5,016 nucleotides of DNA from Actinomycetota bacterium (GTDB lineage Bacteria > Actinomycetota > Actinomycetes > Nanopelagicales > Nanopelagicaceae). The DNA lies in contig WLPB01000092.1 of assembly GCA_009698975.1 (NCBI GenBank), positions 1 to 5,016 of the forward strand, in the 5' to 3' direction. The position numbers were made by a program, and so were the translations under genes. The stretch's first letter is position 1. Each line of letters starts with the position of its first letter. The notes below the pieces were generated by a model that saw only the letters and a list, made by a program, of their open reading frames with translations, did no database searches and was not told the DNA's origin. Below, piece after piece: positions 1 through 5,016 of the stretch.

Positions 1-66
1 CCAATGAGTGCGATTGGCGTAGGTCCCGGGCGCGATCAAACAATCGTCGTAAAGGATTTCATCTAA
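1..66 (+). CDS. purA: Adenylosuccinate synthetase, C-terminal end (partial, 5' end outside window)
   Basis: Only the last 21 codons and the TAA stop (64-66) are present, read in the frame that starts at base 1. The peptide ends PMSAIGVGPGRDQTIVVKDFI. The segment GVGPGRDQTI matches the C-terminal loop of adenylosuccinate synthetase (E. coli has STGPDRTET there), which in the family lies next to the bound GTP guanine. The enzyme joins aspartate to IMP using GTP, the first step of the AMP branch; its product is a substrate of PurB, encoded further along this window. The stop is 3 nt before the purD start, so the two genes are probably co-transcribed and the purD ribosome binding site lies inside this coding end. 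The call rests on one short motif plus context; nothing can be said about the catalytic N-terminal part. Confidence 0.85.
   Translation, partial: PMSAIGVGPGRDQTIVVKDFI
51..56 (+). promoter_or_regulatory. Ribosome binding site for purD
   Basis: AAAGGA lies inside the last codons of purA, 13 nt before the purD ATG. This is a little farther than the ideal spacing. With the 3-nt purA-purD gap it suggests that purD translation partly depends on ribosomes finishing purA. Confidence 0.5.
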
Positions 67-69
67 ACC

Positions 70-1302
70 ATGAAAATCCTCCTAGTCGGAAGCGGCGGTC
101 GCGAACACGCACTCGCACTAGGACTAGAGGCAGACCCAGCCTGTACTGAACTTCATGTAGCGCCGGGCAATCCAGGTATTGAGGATTTAGCAATACTGCA
201 TCCCATCAATATCAACGACAATGCCGCCATTGCTGCTTTAGCGCAATCACTTAATGTAGATCTTGTCGTTATTGGACCTGAAGTTCCATTGGTCAATGGC
301 GTTGCAGATGCGATTCGCGCTATTGGCATTCCTGTCTTTGGGCCATCAAAAGCAGCAGCGCAACTCGAAGGTTCGAAAGATTTTGCAAAAGGGGTAATGC
401 GCGATGCTGGTGTTCCAACAGCTATGAGCTTCACCTGCACAACTGAGGCAGAAATCAATAAGGCACTTGATGCTTTCGGTGCTCCATATGTTGTAAAAGA
501 TGATGGCTTAGCTGCAGGTAAAGGCGTTGTTGTCACCAATGATCGCGAACTTGCCCTTAAGCACGCACTCTCATGCGCTCGGGTAGTAATTGAAGAATTT
601 CTTGACGGCCCTGAAATTTCTTTATTTGGAATTTCTGATGGGCGCAACGTTCTGCCGATGGAACCCGCTCAAGATTTTAAACGAGCATATGATGGCGATG
701 AGGGTCCTAATACTGGCGGAATGGGTGCTTACTCACCGCTACCGTGGGCGCCAAAAAATATTGTCGAAGAGACGTATGAGAAAGTGTTAGCGCCGATGAT
801 CGCCGAGATGGCAGCGCGCGGAACCCCTTTCGTAGGCTTGTTATATGCCGGTCTTGCTTTGACCAAGAGCGGTCTCAAAGTAATTGAGTTCAATGCACGT
901 TTTGGAGATCCAGAGACTCAAGTTTTGATTCCGCGTCTTCAAACTCCGCTGGCCACCCTTCTCTACAAAGCAGCGACCGATAATCTCGATGACATGGTTC
1001 TTACCTGGCGAGATGAGAGCGCTGTGACTGTCGTAGTTGCATCTGAAGGCTACCCAGATGCGCCAAAGACTGGGATCTCAATCGATATCCCAACCTGCGG
1101 TGATGTGACTTTTTATCATGCAGGCACATCTGATTCAGAGGGTGAATTAGTCTCCAGTGGTGGAAGAATTCTCACTGTCACAGGCCTAGGCAAAAATCTT
1201 GCAGAGGCCCGCGAAAAAGTGTACGAGTGGCTCCCCAGGGTATTAATTGAAAATTCTTTCTATCGTTCAGATATCGCACTATCAGCAAGCAAGGGAGAGT
1301 AA
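70..1302 (+). CDS. purD: Phosphoribosylamine-glycine ligase (GAR synthetase)
   Basis: This cytoplasmic enzyme makes glycinamide ribonucleotide from phosphoribosylamine, glycine and ATP, the second step of IMP synthesis. The 410-residue protein is complete and slightly short for a single-domain family of about 420-430. In order: the N-domain opens with LLVGSGGREHAL (4-15); VVIGPEVPLVNGVAD (66-80) follows; then FGPSKAAAQLEGSKDFAK (90-107) enters the ATP-grasp region. VVKDDGLAAGKGVVV (141-155) is the ATP-binding strand and glycine-rich loop, VIEEFLDGPEIS (173-184) and the PNTGGMGAY segment (213-221) follow, and EFNARFGDPETQ (273-284) supplies the metal- and ATP-binding residues. The C-terminal part (ASEGYP, HAGT, SSGGRILTVTG) is the usual lid domain. 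The ATG is well chosen because the conserved motif begins at residue 4. No GARS-AIRS-GART fusion is present. No frameshift or missing key residue is seen. Confidence 0.97.
   Translation: MKILLVGSGGREHALALGLEADPACTELHVAPGNPGIEDLAILHPININDNAAIAALAQSLNVDLVVIGPEVPLVNGVADAIRAIGIPVFGPSKAAAQLEGSKDFAKGVMRDAGVPTAMSFTCTTEAEINKALDAFGAPYVVKDDGLAAGKGVVVTNDRELALKHALSCARVVIEEFLDGPEISLFGISDGRNVLPMEPAQDFKRAYDGDEGPNTGGMGAYSPLPWAPKNIVEETYEKVLAPMIAEMAARGTPFVGLLYAGLALTKSGLKVIEFNARFGDPETQVLIPRLQTPLATLLYKAATDNLDDMVLTWRDESAVTVVVASEGYPDAPKTGISIDIPTCGDVTFYHAGTSDSEGELVSSGGRILTVTGLGKNLAEAREKVYEWLPRVLIENSFYRSDIALSASKGE
1291..1299 (+). promoter_or_regulatory. Ribosome binding site for purB
   Basis: AAGGGAGAG overlaps the last codons of purD and ends 6 nt before the purB ATG at 1306. 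It is a good purine-rich Shine-Dalgarno match at normal spacing and supports that start. Confidence 0.75.
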
Positions 1303-1305
1303 TCA

Positions 1306-2709
1306 ATGAGCGTACTAGCAAATCGATATGCATCTACCGAGATGCGTCAGGTCTTTGCACCTGAAGAGAAAATCATTGCAGAGCGTAAATTGTGGATCGC
1401 AGTTGCTCGAGCACAATCAACACTTGGCCATGCCATTTCAAGTGAAGTTATTGCTGATTATGAAAAAGTCATTACTAAGGTTGATTTAGCATCAATCGAT
1501 GCCCGCGAAAGAATTACTCGCCACGATGTTAAAGCTCGTATCGAAGAGTTCAACGCTTTAGCAGGTCATGAGGCAATCCATGCTGGGATGACAAGTCGCG
1601 ATCTCACAGAAAATATTGAAGCGCTACAAATCCGCGATGGGCTCAATATCGTTCGTGACAAGGTTGTCGCCTTACTTGCATCTCTTGCTTCAAAAGCTGT
1701 GACCTATGCTGATCAACCGATTGCCGGACGATCCCATAATGTTCCAGCTCAAATCACAACTCTTGGAAAGCGTTTTGCCTCTGCTGCCGAAGAACTTCTC
1801 TACGCCTATGAACGCCTGGAATCACTTCAAAGCCGTTACCCAATGCGTGGAATTAAAGGCCCGGTAGGAACTGCTCAAGACTCGATTGACTTGTTGGGCA
1901 GCAGCGAACTTCATCAGAAACTTGAGGCATCGATTGCGGCAGAACTCGGTTTTGAGCGCGTACTAGATTCAACTGGGCAGGTTTATCCACGTTCTCTTGA
2001 TTATGAAGTACTCACAACTCTTGTTCAACTTGCTGCTTCCCCTTCATCGCTTGCAACATCAATTCGATTAATGGCAGGCACAGAACTTGTGACAGAAGGA
2101 TTTAAAGCTGGTCAGGTTGGATCGTCAGCCATGCCACACAAGATGAATACGCGCTCATGTGAGCGCGTTAACGGATTAACTGTGATCTTGCGTGGATATG
2201 CATCGATGGTTTCAGAACTTGCTGGCAACCAGTGGAATGAAGGCGATGTCTCTTGCAGCGTGGTTCGCCGGGTTGCAATCGCTGATGCTTTCTATGCAAT
2301 TGATGGCTTACTTGAGACTATGTTAACTGTACTTGATGAATTCGGTGCATTCCCTGCTGTAATCGATGCAGAACTTGATCGTTACTTACCATTCCTGGCA
2401 ACGACAAAAATATTAATGGCAGCTATTAAAGCTGGCGTTGGACGCGAAATCGCACATGAGGCGATTAAGGAGCATGCGGTTGCCGCTGCACTTGGCATGC
2501 GTGAAGGACGTCCTAATCACGTTCTCGATGCACTTGGTGCAGATAATCGCATTCCATTTGATCGTGCCGCATTAGATGCGCTCATTGGAAACCCAATTGA
2601 ATTTACCGGAGATGCACGTAGTCAGGTATCGCGAGTTGTTGTACGTATCGAATCAATCACGAAGAAATTCCCTACTGCAGCAAGTTATAAGCCAGGTTCT
2701 ATTCGATGA
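1306..2709 (+). CDS. purB: Adenylosuccinate lyase
   Basis: A fumarase/aspartase-superfamily lyase that releases fumarate twice in purine synthesis: from SAICAR to give AICAR, and from adenylosuccinate to give AMP. The 467-residue length is normal. Visible landmarks: TRHDVKARIEEF (71-82), whose His73 aligns with the conserved RHD histidine of the family; HAGMTSRDLTEN (92-103), the substrate-binding TSxD region; GRSHNVPAQITTLGKR (141-156), whose His144 corresponds to the conserved active-site RTH/RSH histidine; and the flexible signature loop GSSAMPHKMN (272-281), which carries the catalytic serine. After the loop the sequence reads TRSCERVNG rather than the NP-type continuation of E. coli or Bacillus, a pattern I associate with actinobacterial PurB. 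The protein should act as a cytoplasmic homotetramer with shared active sites. It starts 3 nt after purD and its TGA overlaps the purC ATG, so it sits mid-operon. Its gene neighbours on both sides supply its substrates (purA, purC). Confidence 0.97.
   Translation: MSVLANRYASTEMRQVFAPEEKIIAERKLWIAVARAQSTLGHAISSEVIADYEKVITKVDLASIDARERITRHDVKARIEEFNALAGHEAIHAGMTSRDLTENIEALQIRDGLNIVRDKVVALLASLASKAVTYADQPIAGRSHNVPAQITTLGKRFASAAEELLYAYERLESLQSRYPMRGIKGPVGTAQDSIDLLGSSELHQKLEASIAAELGFERVLDSTGQVYPRSLDYEVLTTLVQLAASPSSLATSIRLMAGTELVTEGFKAGQVGSSAMPHKMNTRSCERVNGLTVILRGYASMVSELAGNQWNEGDVSCSVVRRVAIADAFYAIDGLLETMLTVLDEFGAFPAVIDAELDRYLPFLATTKILMAAIKAGVGREIAHEAIKEHAVAAALGMREGRPNHVLDALGADNRIPFDRAALDALIGNPIEFTGDARSQVSRVVVRIESITKKFPTAASYKPGSIR
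2149..2168. repeat. Perfect 9-bp inverted repeat within purB
   Basis: ACGCGCTCA (2149-2157) and TGAGCGCGT (2160-2168) are exact reverse complements separated by TG. As RNA it could form an 8-bp GC-rich stem with a 4-nt loop. It lies in the codons for TRSCER, immediately after the catalytic loop of PurB. No T-run follows, so it is not a terminator. A regulatory role is unproven, and the conserved protein sequence may by itself explain much of the symmetry. Confidence 0.6.
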
Positions 2710-3587
2710 GTGGATTCGGCGCAGCGGGAGCCCCTCCTGCACCATCAATCGATGGATGGACCCATCTACGCACTGGCAAGGTGCGAGATCTTTACCGTAA
2801 TGATGATGGAGAAATCCTGCTCGTTGCATCAGATCGCATCTCTGCCTTTGATTGGGTAATGCCCACCGAAATCCCTCAAAAAGGTGCCATTCTTACGCAA
2901 TTATCACTCTTCTGGTTTGAGCTCTTGGGCGATATCGTTCCTAATCACATTGTGAGTGAAGATGTACCGCAATCTGTAATGGATCGCGCAGTAATAGTTG
3001 CCCCTCTTGATATGTATGAAATCGAATGTGTTGCGCGCGGGTATCTGACTGGAAGCGGTCTCGTTGAATATAACGATAATCGTGCTGTCTGCGGAAATGA
3101 GCTTCCTGAGGGGCTTGTCGATGGTTCGCAATTACCTGAAAGTATTTTTACACCAGCAACCAAGGCAGATGTTGGCGATCACGATATAAATATTGATTTT
3201 AAAGCTGCGGCAGAAATCGTCGGCACAGATATTGCCGACGATCTACGCGCGGTAACGTTAAAACTATATGAGACCGCGTCAGAATATTCACGCAGTCGAG
3301 GAATCATTCTCGCAGATACAAAATTTGAATTCGGAGCTAGCGCTGATGGGACAATCACATGGGGAGATGAAGCGCTTACACCTGACTCATCTCGATTCTG
3401 GGAGGCCGAAAGTTGGGCACCTGGAAAATCACAGCCTTCATTCGATAAGCAATTTCTTCGCGATTGGTTAACCAATAGTGGATGGGATAAGAAGTCTCCG
3501 CCGCCAGAGTTGCCGGCAGAGATAGTCGAGAAGACGGCATCACGTTACCTAGATGCATACGAACGTATAACTGGTACCAAGTTCTAA
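2706..3587 (+). CDS. purC: Phosphoribosylaminoimidazole-succinocarboxamide synthase (SAICAR synthetase)
   Basis: The enzyme couples CAIR with aspartate using ATP to give SAICAR, which PurB then cleaves. At 293 residues it has the actinobacterial length rather than the ~237 of E. coli. Motifs in order: GKVRDLYR (24-31) and VASDRISAFDWV (40-51) of the nucleotide-binding N-lobe; IPQKGAILTQLS (56-67); EIECVARGYLTGSG (105-118), the first family signature; FTPATKADVGDHDINI (148-163); LADTKFEFG (202-210), the second signature; DEALTPDSSRFW (221-232); and SFDKQFLRDWL (245-255). The start overlaps the purB stop as ATGA and has only a weak AGG upstream, so translation is probably coupled to purB. No later in-frame start would keep the GKVRD motif: the next ATG is Met52 and a GTG lies at Val26. 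About 16 Gly/Ala/Pro-rich residues precede the conserved domain. Confidence 0.97.
   Translation: MSGFGAAGAPPAPSIDGWTHLRTGKVRDLYRNDDGEILLVASDRISAFDWVMPTEIPQKGAILTQLSLFWFELLGDIVPNHIVSEDVPQSVMDRAVIVAPLDMYEIECVARGYLTGSGLVEYNDNRAVCGNELPEGLVDGSQLPESIFTPATKADVGDHDINIDFKAAAEIVGTDIADDLRAVTLKLYETASEYSRSRGIILADTKFEFGASADGTITWGDEALTPDSSRFWEAESWAPGKSQPSFDKQFLRDWLTNSGWDKKSPPPELPAEIVEKTASRYLDAYERITGTKF
3216..3242. repeat. Perfect 10-bp inverted repeat (potential stem-loop) within purC
   Basis: ATCGTCGGCA (3216-3225) and TGCCGACGAT (3233-3242) are exact reverse complements around a 7-nt spacer (CAGATAT). This is a geometry that could fold as an RNA hairpin. It sits in the codons for roughly IVGTDIADD of PurC, about 345 nt before the purC stop. 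No T-tract follows, so intrinsic termination is unlikely. It could affect mRNA processing or stability, or be chance; the sequence alone does not decide. Confidence 0.6.
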
Positions 3588-3601
3588 TTTTCACAAATAG
3601 C

Positions 3602-3610
3602 AAAGGGGAG
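3602..3610 (+). promoter_or_regulatory. Strong ribosome binding site for purS
   Basis: AAAGGGGAG ends 5 nt before the purS ATG at 3616, within the only real intergenic gap of the window (3588-3615, 28 nt). It is the strongest Shine-Dalgarno match among the seven genes and the only one lying wholly outside coding sequence. It fixes the purS start and suggests independent, efficient initiation there. The gap shows no hairpin and no convincing promoter. Confidence 0.8.
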
Positions 3611-3615
3611 TAACA

Positions 3616-3861
3616 ATGGCAACAATCGTGGTGGATGTTATGTTGAAACCAGAGATTCTCGACCCACAAGGAAAAGCTGTCGCCGCTGCGCTACCCCGCC
3701 TTGGTTTTGCCTTTGCAACAGATGTCCGTCAGGGCAAGCGATTTGAGATAACTGTCGAAGGCGAACCAACTGCCGCTCAATTGGCTGAAGTTGAAAAAGC
3801 TGCTGAGAAGTTGCTCTCCAATCCTGTCATCGAAAATTTCACAGTCCGAGTTGAGAAATAA
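3616..3861 (+). CDS. purS: FGAM synthase, small bridging subunit PurS
   Basis: This 81-residue protein is the non-catalytic subunit of the three-part formylglycinamidine ribonucleotide synthase. In studied bacteria a PurS dimer holds the glutaminase PurQ against PurL and is needed for ammonia transfer. The typical pattern is visible: an opening beta strand [20 protein letters not shown] (2-21), the helix [11 protein letters not shown] (21-31), then [14 protein letters not shown] (36-49) and a closing helix [19 protein letters not shown] (56-74). VRQGK and the [10 protein letters not shown] ending are family hallmarks. Length is normal. It directly precedes purQ (5-nt gap) and is followed by purL, the usual PurS-PurQ-PurL order. 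Its own strong ribosome binding site supports the ATG start. The family is recognised by sequence pattern and context together. Confidence 0.95.
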   Translation: MATIVVDVMLKPEILDPQGKAVAAALPRLGFAFATDVRQGKRFEITVEGEPTAAQLAEVEKAAEKLLSNPVIENFTVRVEK

Positions 3862-3866
3862 GCGAT

Positions 3867-4535
3867 ATGAAGATTGGCGTAGTTACCTTTCCTGGAACTC
3901 TCGATGATCGAGATGCTGCCCGTGCTGTGCGCTTTGCCGGTGGCGAGGCGATCGCGCTCTGGCACGATGATGCCGACCTCAGAGGCGTTGATGCAGTCAT
4001 TCTTCCGGGCGGCTTTTCATACGGTGATTACCTGCGTTGTGGGGCAATTTCTCGATTTTCACCAGTGATGGAGCCACTTATTGCAGCGGCAAAAGGCGGA
4101 ATGCCCTTACTTGGAATCTGTAATGGCTTCCAAGTTTTAGCCGAAGCACACTTGATTCCTGGAGCTCTTACTCGTAACCAGCATCTTCACTTTCTCTGCA
4201 CTGATCAGAGAATTCGAATTGAAAGCAATACAACTGCTTGGACCAACTCATTTGCAACTGGGCAAGAGATTGTGATTCCACTGAAGAATGGCGAAGGCTC
4301 ATATCAATGCGATGATGAAACACTAAAGATGCTTGAAGGTGAAGGCAGGATCGTTGCTCGATATGTTGGCGAAAATCCCAACGGATCCCGTAATTTGATT
4401 GCTGGAGTATCAAATGAGCGCGGAAATATTGTTGGCTTGATGCCACACCCTGAACATGCAATTGATCTCTTGACAGGCCCAACAGCTGACGGACTTGGAT
4501 TCTTTACCTCAGTGTTGAAAGCGATGGTCAAATAA
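3867..4535 (+). CDS. purQ: FGAM synthase, glutamine amidotransferase subunit PurQ
   Basis: A class I (triad) glutaminase that hydrolyses glutamine and passes ammonia to PurL for conversion of FGAR to FGAM. The 222-residue length is standard for the free-standing subunit. The N-terminus [17 protein letters not shown] (5-21) is the PurQ-type start. [15 protein letters not shown] (46-60) carries the oxyanion-region glycines. [13 protein letters not shown] (81-93) is the nucleophile elbow with Cys85, and MPHPEHA (192-198) supplies His194 and Glu196, completing the Cys-His-Glu triad. All three catalytic residues are intact. The ATG lies 5 nt after the purS stop with only a weak GAG (3853-3855) upstream, so initiation probably relies on ribosomes leaving purS. 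The stop overlaps the purL ATG by one base (TAATG), consistent with coordinated production of the two interacting subunits. Confidence 0.97.
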   Translation: MKIGVVTFPGTLDDRDAARAVRFAGGEAIALWHDDADLRGVDAVILPGGFSYGDYLRCGAISRFSPVMEPLIAAAKGGMPLLGICNGFQVLAEAHLIPGALTRNQHLHFLCTDQRIRIESNTTAWTNSFATGQEIVIPLKNGEGSYQCDDETLKMLEGEGRIVARYVGENPNGSRNLIAGVSNERGNIVGLMPHPEHAIDLLTGPTADGLGFFTSVLKAMVK

Positions 4536-5016
4536 TGTCACTCGATACTGTTGCAAAAGCTCAAGCAAATCCAGATACTCCACAGCCATTCGCCGAACTT
4601 GGACTTAAAGCAGATGAGTATGCGAGCATTAAAGCGATTCTAGGGCGACGTCCGACATCATCTGAGTTAGCGATGTATTCGGTGATGTGGTCAGAGCACT
4701 GTTCATATAAATCATCGAAGATTCACCTCAAGCAATTCGGCGAGAAAGCGGTCAAGTCAGATGCCCTCCTTGTGGGAATTGGCGAGAATGCCGGAGTAGT
4801 CGATGTTGGCCAGGGCTATGCAGTCACTTTTAAAATAGAGTCACATAACCATCCATCATTTATTGAGCCCTACCAAGGAGCTGCAACTGGCGTTGGTGGA
4901 ATCGTTCGCGATATTTTGACGATGGGTGCACGTCCAATCGCAATCATGGATCCACTTCGTTTTGGACCGGCAGATGCCGAAGATACTCGCAGAGTTTTGC
5001 CGGGAATCATCGCTGG
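4535..5016 (+). CDS. purL: FGAM synthase, synthetase subunit PurL (small type), N-terminal part; 3' end outside window
   Basis: The reading frame opens at the ATG overlapping the purQ stop by one base and stays open for 160 codons plus 2 nt to the window edge. PurL uses ATP and ammonia from PurQ to turn FGAR into FGAM. Motifs: [19 protein letters not shown] (18-36) and [16 protein letters not shown] (37-52) open the protein; [10 protein letters not shown] (53-62) and ESHNHPS (102-108) hold the conserved active-site histidines; [12 protein letters not shown] (111-122) then [15 protein letters not shown] (125-139) are the nucleotide-binding AIRS-like N-domain. The protein begins close to SEHCSYK, without the ~150-residue PurS-like domain of the large E. 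coli PurL, so this is the small ~740-residue type, consistent with separate purS and purQ. Upstream GAAAG is a weak ribosome binding site, so coupling to purQ is likely. Roughly three-quarters of the gene lies beyond the window. Confidence 0.97.
   Translation, partial: MSLDTVAKAQANPDTPQPFAELGLKADEYASIKAILGRRPTSSELAMYSVMWSEHCSYKSSKIHLKQFGEKAVKSDALLVGIGENAGVVDVGQGYAVTFKIESHNHPSFIEPYQGAATGVGGIVRDILTMGARPIAIMDPLRFGPADAEDTRRVLPGIIA

Noticed and set aside
1..69. Purine riboswitch or PurR-type operator before purD
   Set aside because: The stretch is coding sequence for the end of PurA plus a 3-nt gap; there is no room for, and no sign of, a riboswitch or operator. Regulation, if any, lies upstream of the window.
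153..647. 164-residue open frame on the minus strand opposite purD
   Set aside because: It lies wholly antisense to the well-supported purD, is Ser/Thr/Ala-rich without recognisable motifs, and is the expected shadow of the conserved frame.
2576..2800. Plus-strand open frame spanning the purB-purC junction
   Set aside because: It overlaps the conserved ends of both genes in another frame, and the translation shows no family motif.
3216..3242. The purC inverted repeat as an intrinsic terminator
   Set aside because: It lies well inside purC and is followed by CTACGCGCGG rather than a T-tract.
3179..3475. Minus-strand 98-residue open frame opposite purC
   Set aside because: Shadow frame antisense to conserved PurC motifs, with no domain features of its own.
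3588..3615. Possible terminator or internal promoter in the purC-purS gap (T-rich start TTTTCAC)
   Set aside because: There is no inverted repeat before the T-run and no paired -35/-10 elements; the gap is explained by the purS ribosome binding site.
3376..3669. Minus-strand open frame crossing the purC-purS gap
   Set aside because: It is antisense to two well-supported genes and its Cys/His/Trp-rich translation resembles nothing I know; no ribosome binding site evidence supports it.
4168..4531. Two overlapping minus-strand open frames opposite purQ
   Set aside because: Both are antisense to the intact purQ coding sequence and carry no recognisable motif.
144..5016. Frameshift, pseudogene or inserted element within the pur genes
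   Set aside because: All complete genes have normal family length, all catalytic motifs checked are intact, and no junction shows direct repeats or interrupted reading frames.

Overview
The window is a head-to-tail run of seven plus-strand genes of de novo purine biosynthesis: the last codons of purA, then purD, purB, purC, purS, purQ and the first ~160 codons of purL. Every gene was assigned from conserved family motifs read directly in the translation. I see no mobile element, CRISPR array, RNA gene, phage gene or defence gene, and no undescribed system.

Organism: the proteins look actinobacterial. PurB carries the loop GSSAMPHKMNTRSCER, PurC carries ECVARGYLTGSG, PurL is the small type that works with separate PurS and PurQ, and the PurL N-terminus ([13 protein letters not shown], then [23 protein letters not shown]) resembles mycobacterial and streptomycete homologues as I remember them. 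Base composition by eye is only about 45-50% G+C, with AT-rich codons used freely. That is low for the phylum and, with the tight gene packing, suggests a streamlined aquatic lineage such as the freshwater acI group (Nanopelagicales). The lineage is inference; it was not tested by any search.

Layout: purA tail (1-66), 3-nt gap, purD (70-1302), 3-nt gap, purB (1306-2709), 4-nt ATGA overlap, purC (2706-3587), 28-nt gap with a strong ribosome binding site, purS (3616-3861), 5-nt gap, purQ (3867-4535), 1-nt TAATG overlap, purL (4535 to beyond the window end). No non-coding stretch exceeds 28 nt, and no promoter or terminator is recognisable, so the whole block is probably one transcript that starts upstream and continues downstream.

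How the genes work together: PurD makes GAR from phosphoribosylamine. PurS, PurQ and PurL together form FGAM synthase (PurQ frees ammonia from glutamine, PurL uses it with ATP, PurS bridges them). PurC makes SAICAR. PurB cleaves SAICAR to AICAR, and later cleaves adenylosuccinate (the PurA product) to AMP. The cluster therefore holds parts of the IMP pathway plus both AMP-branch enzymes. PurF, PurM, the GAR transformylase, PurE/PurK and PurH are not in the window.
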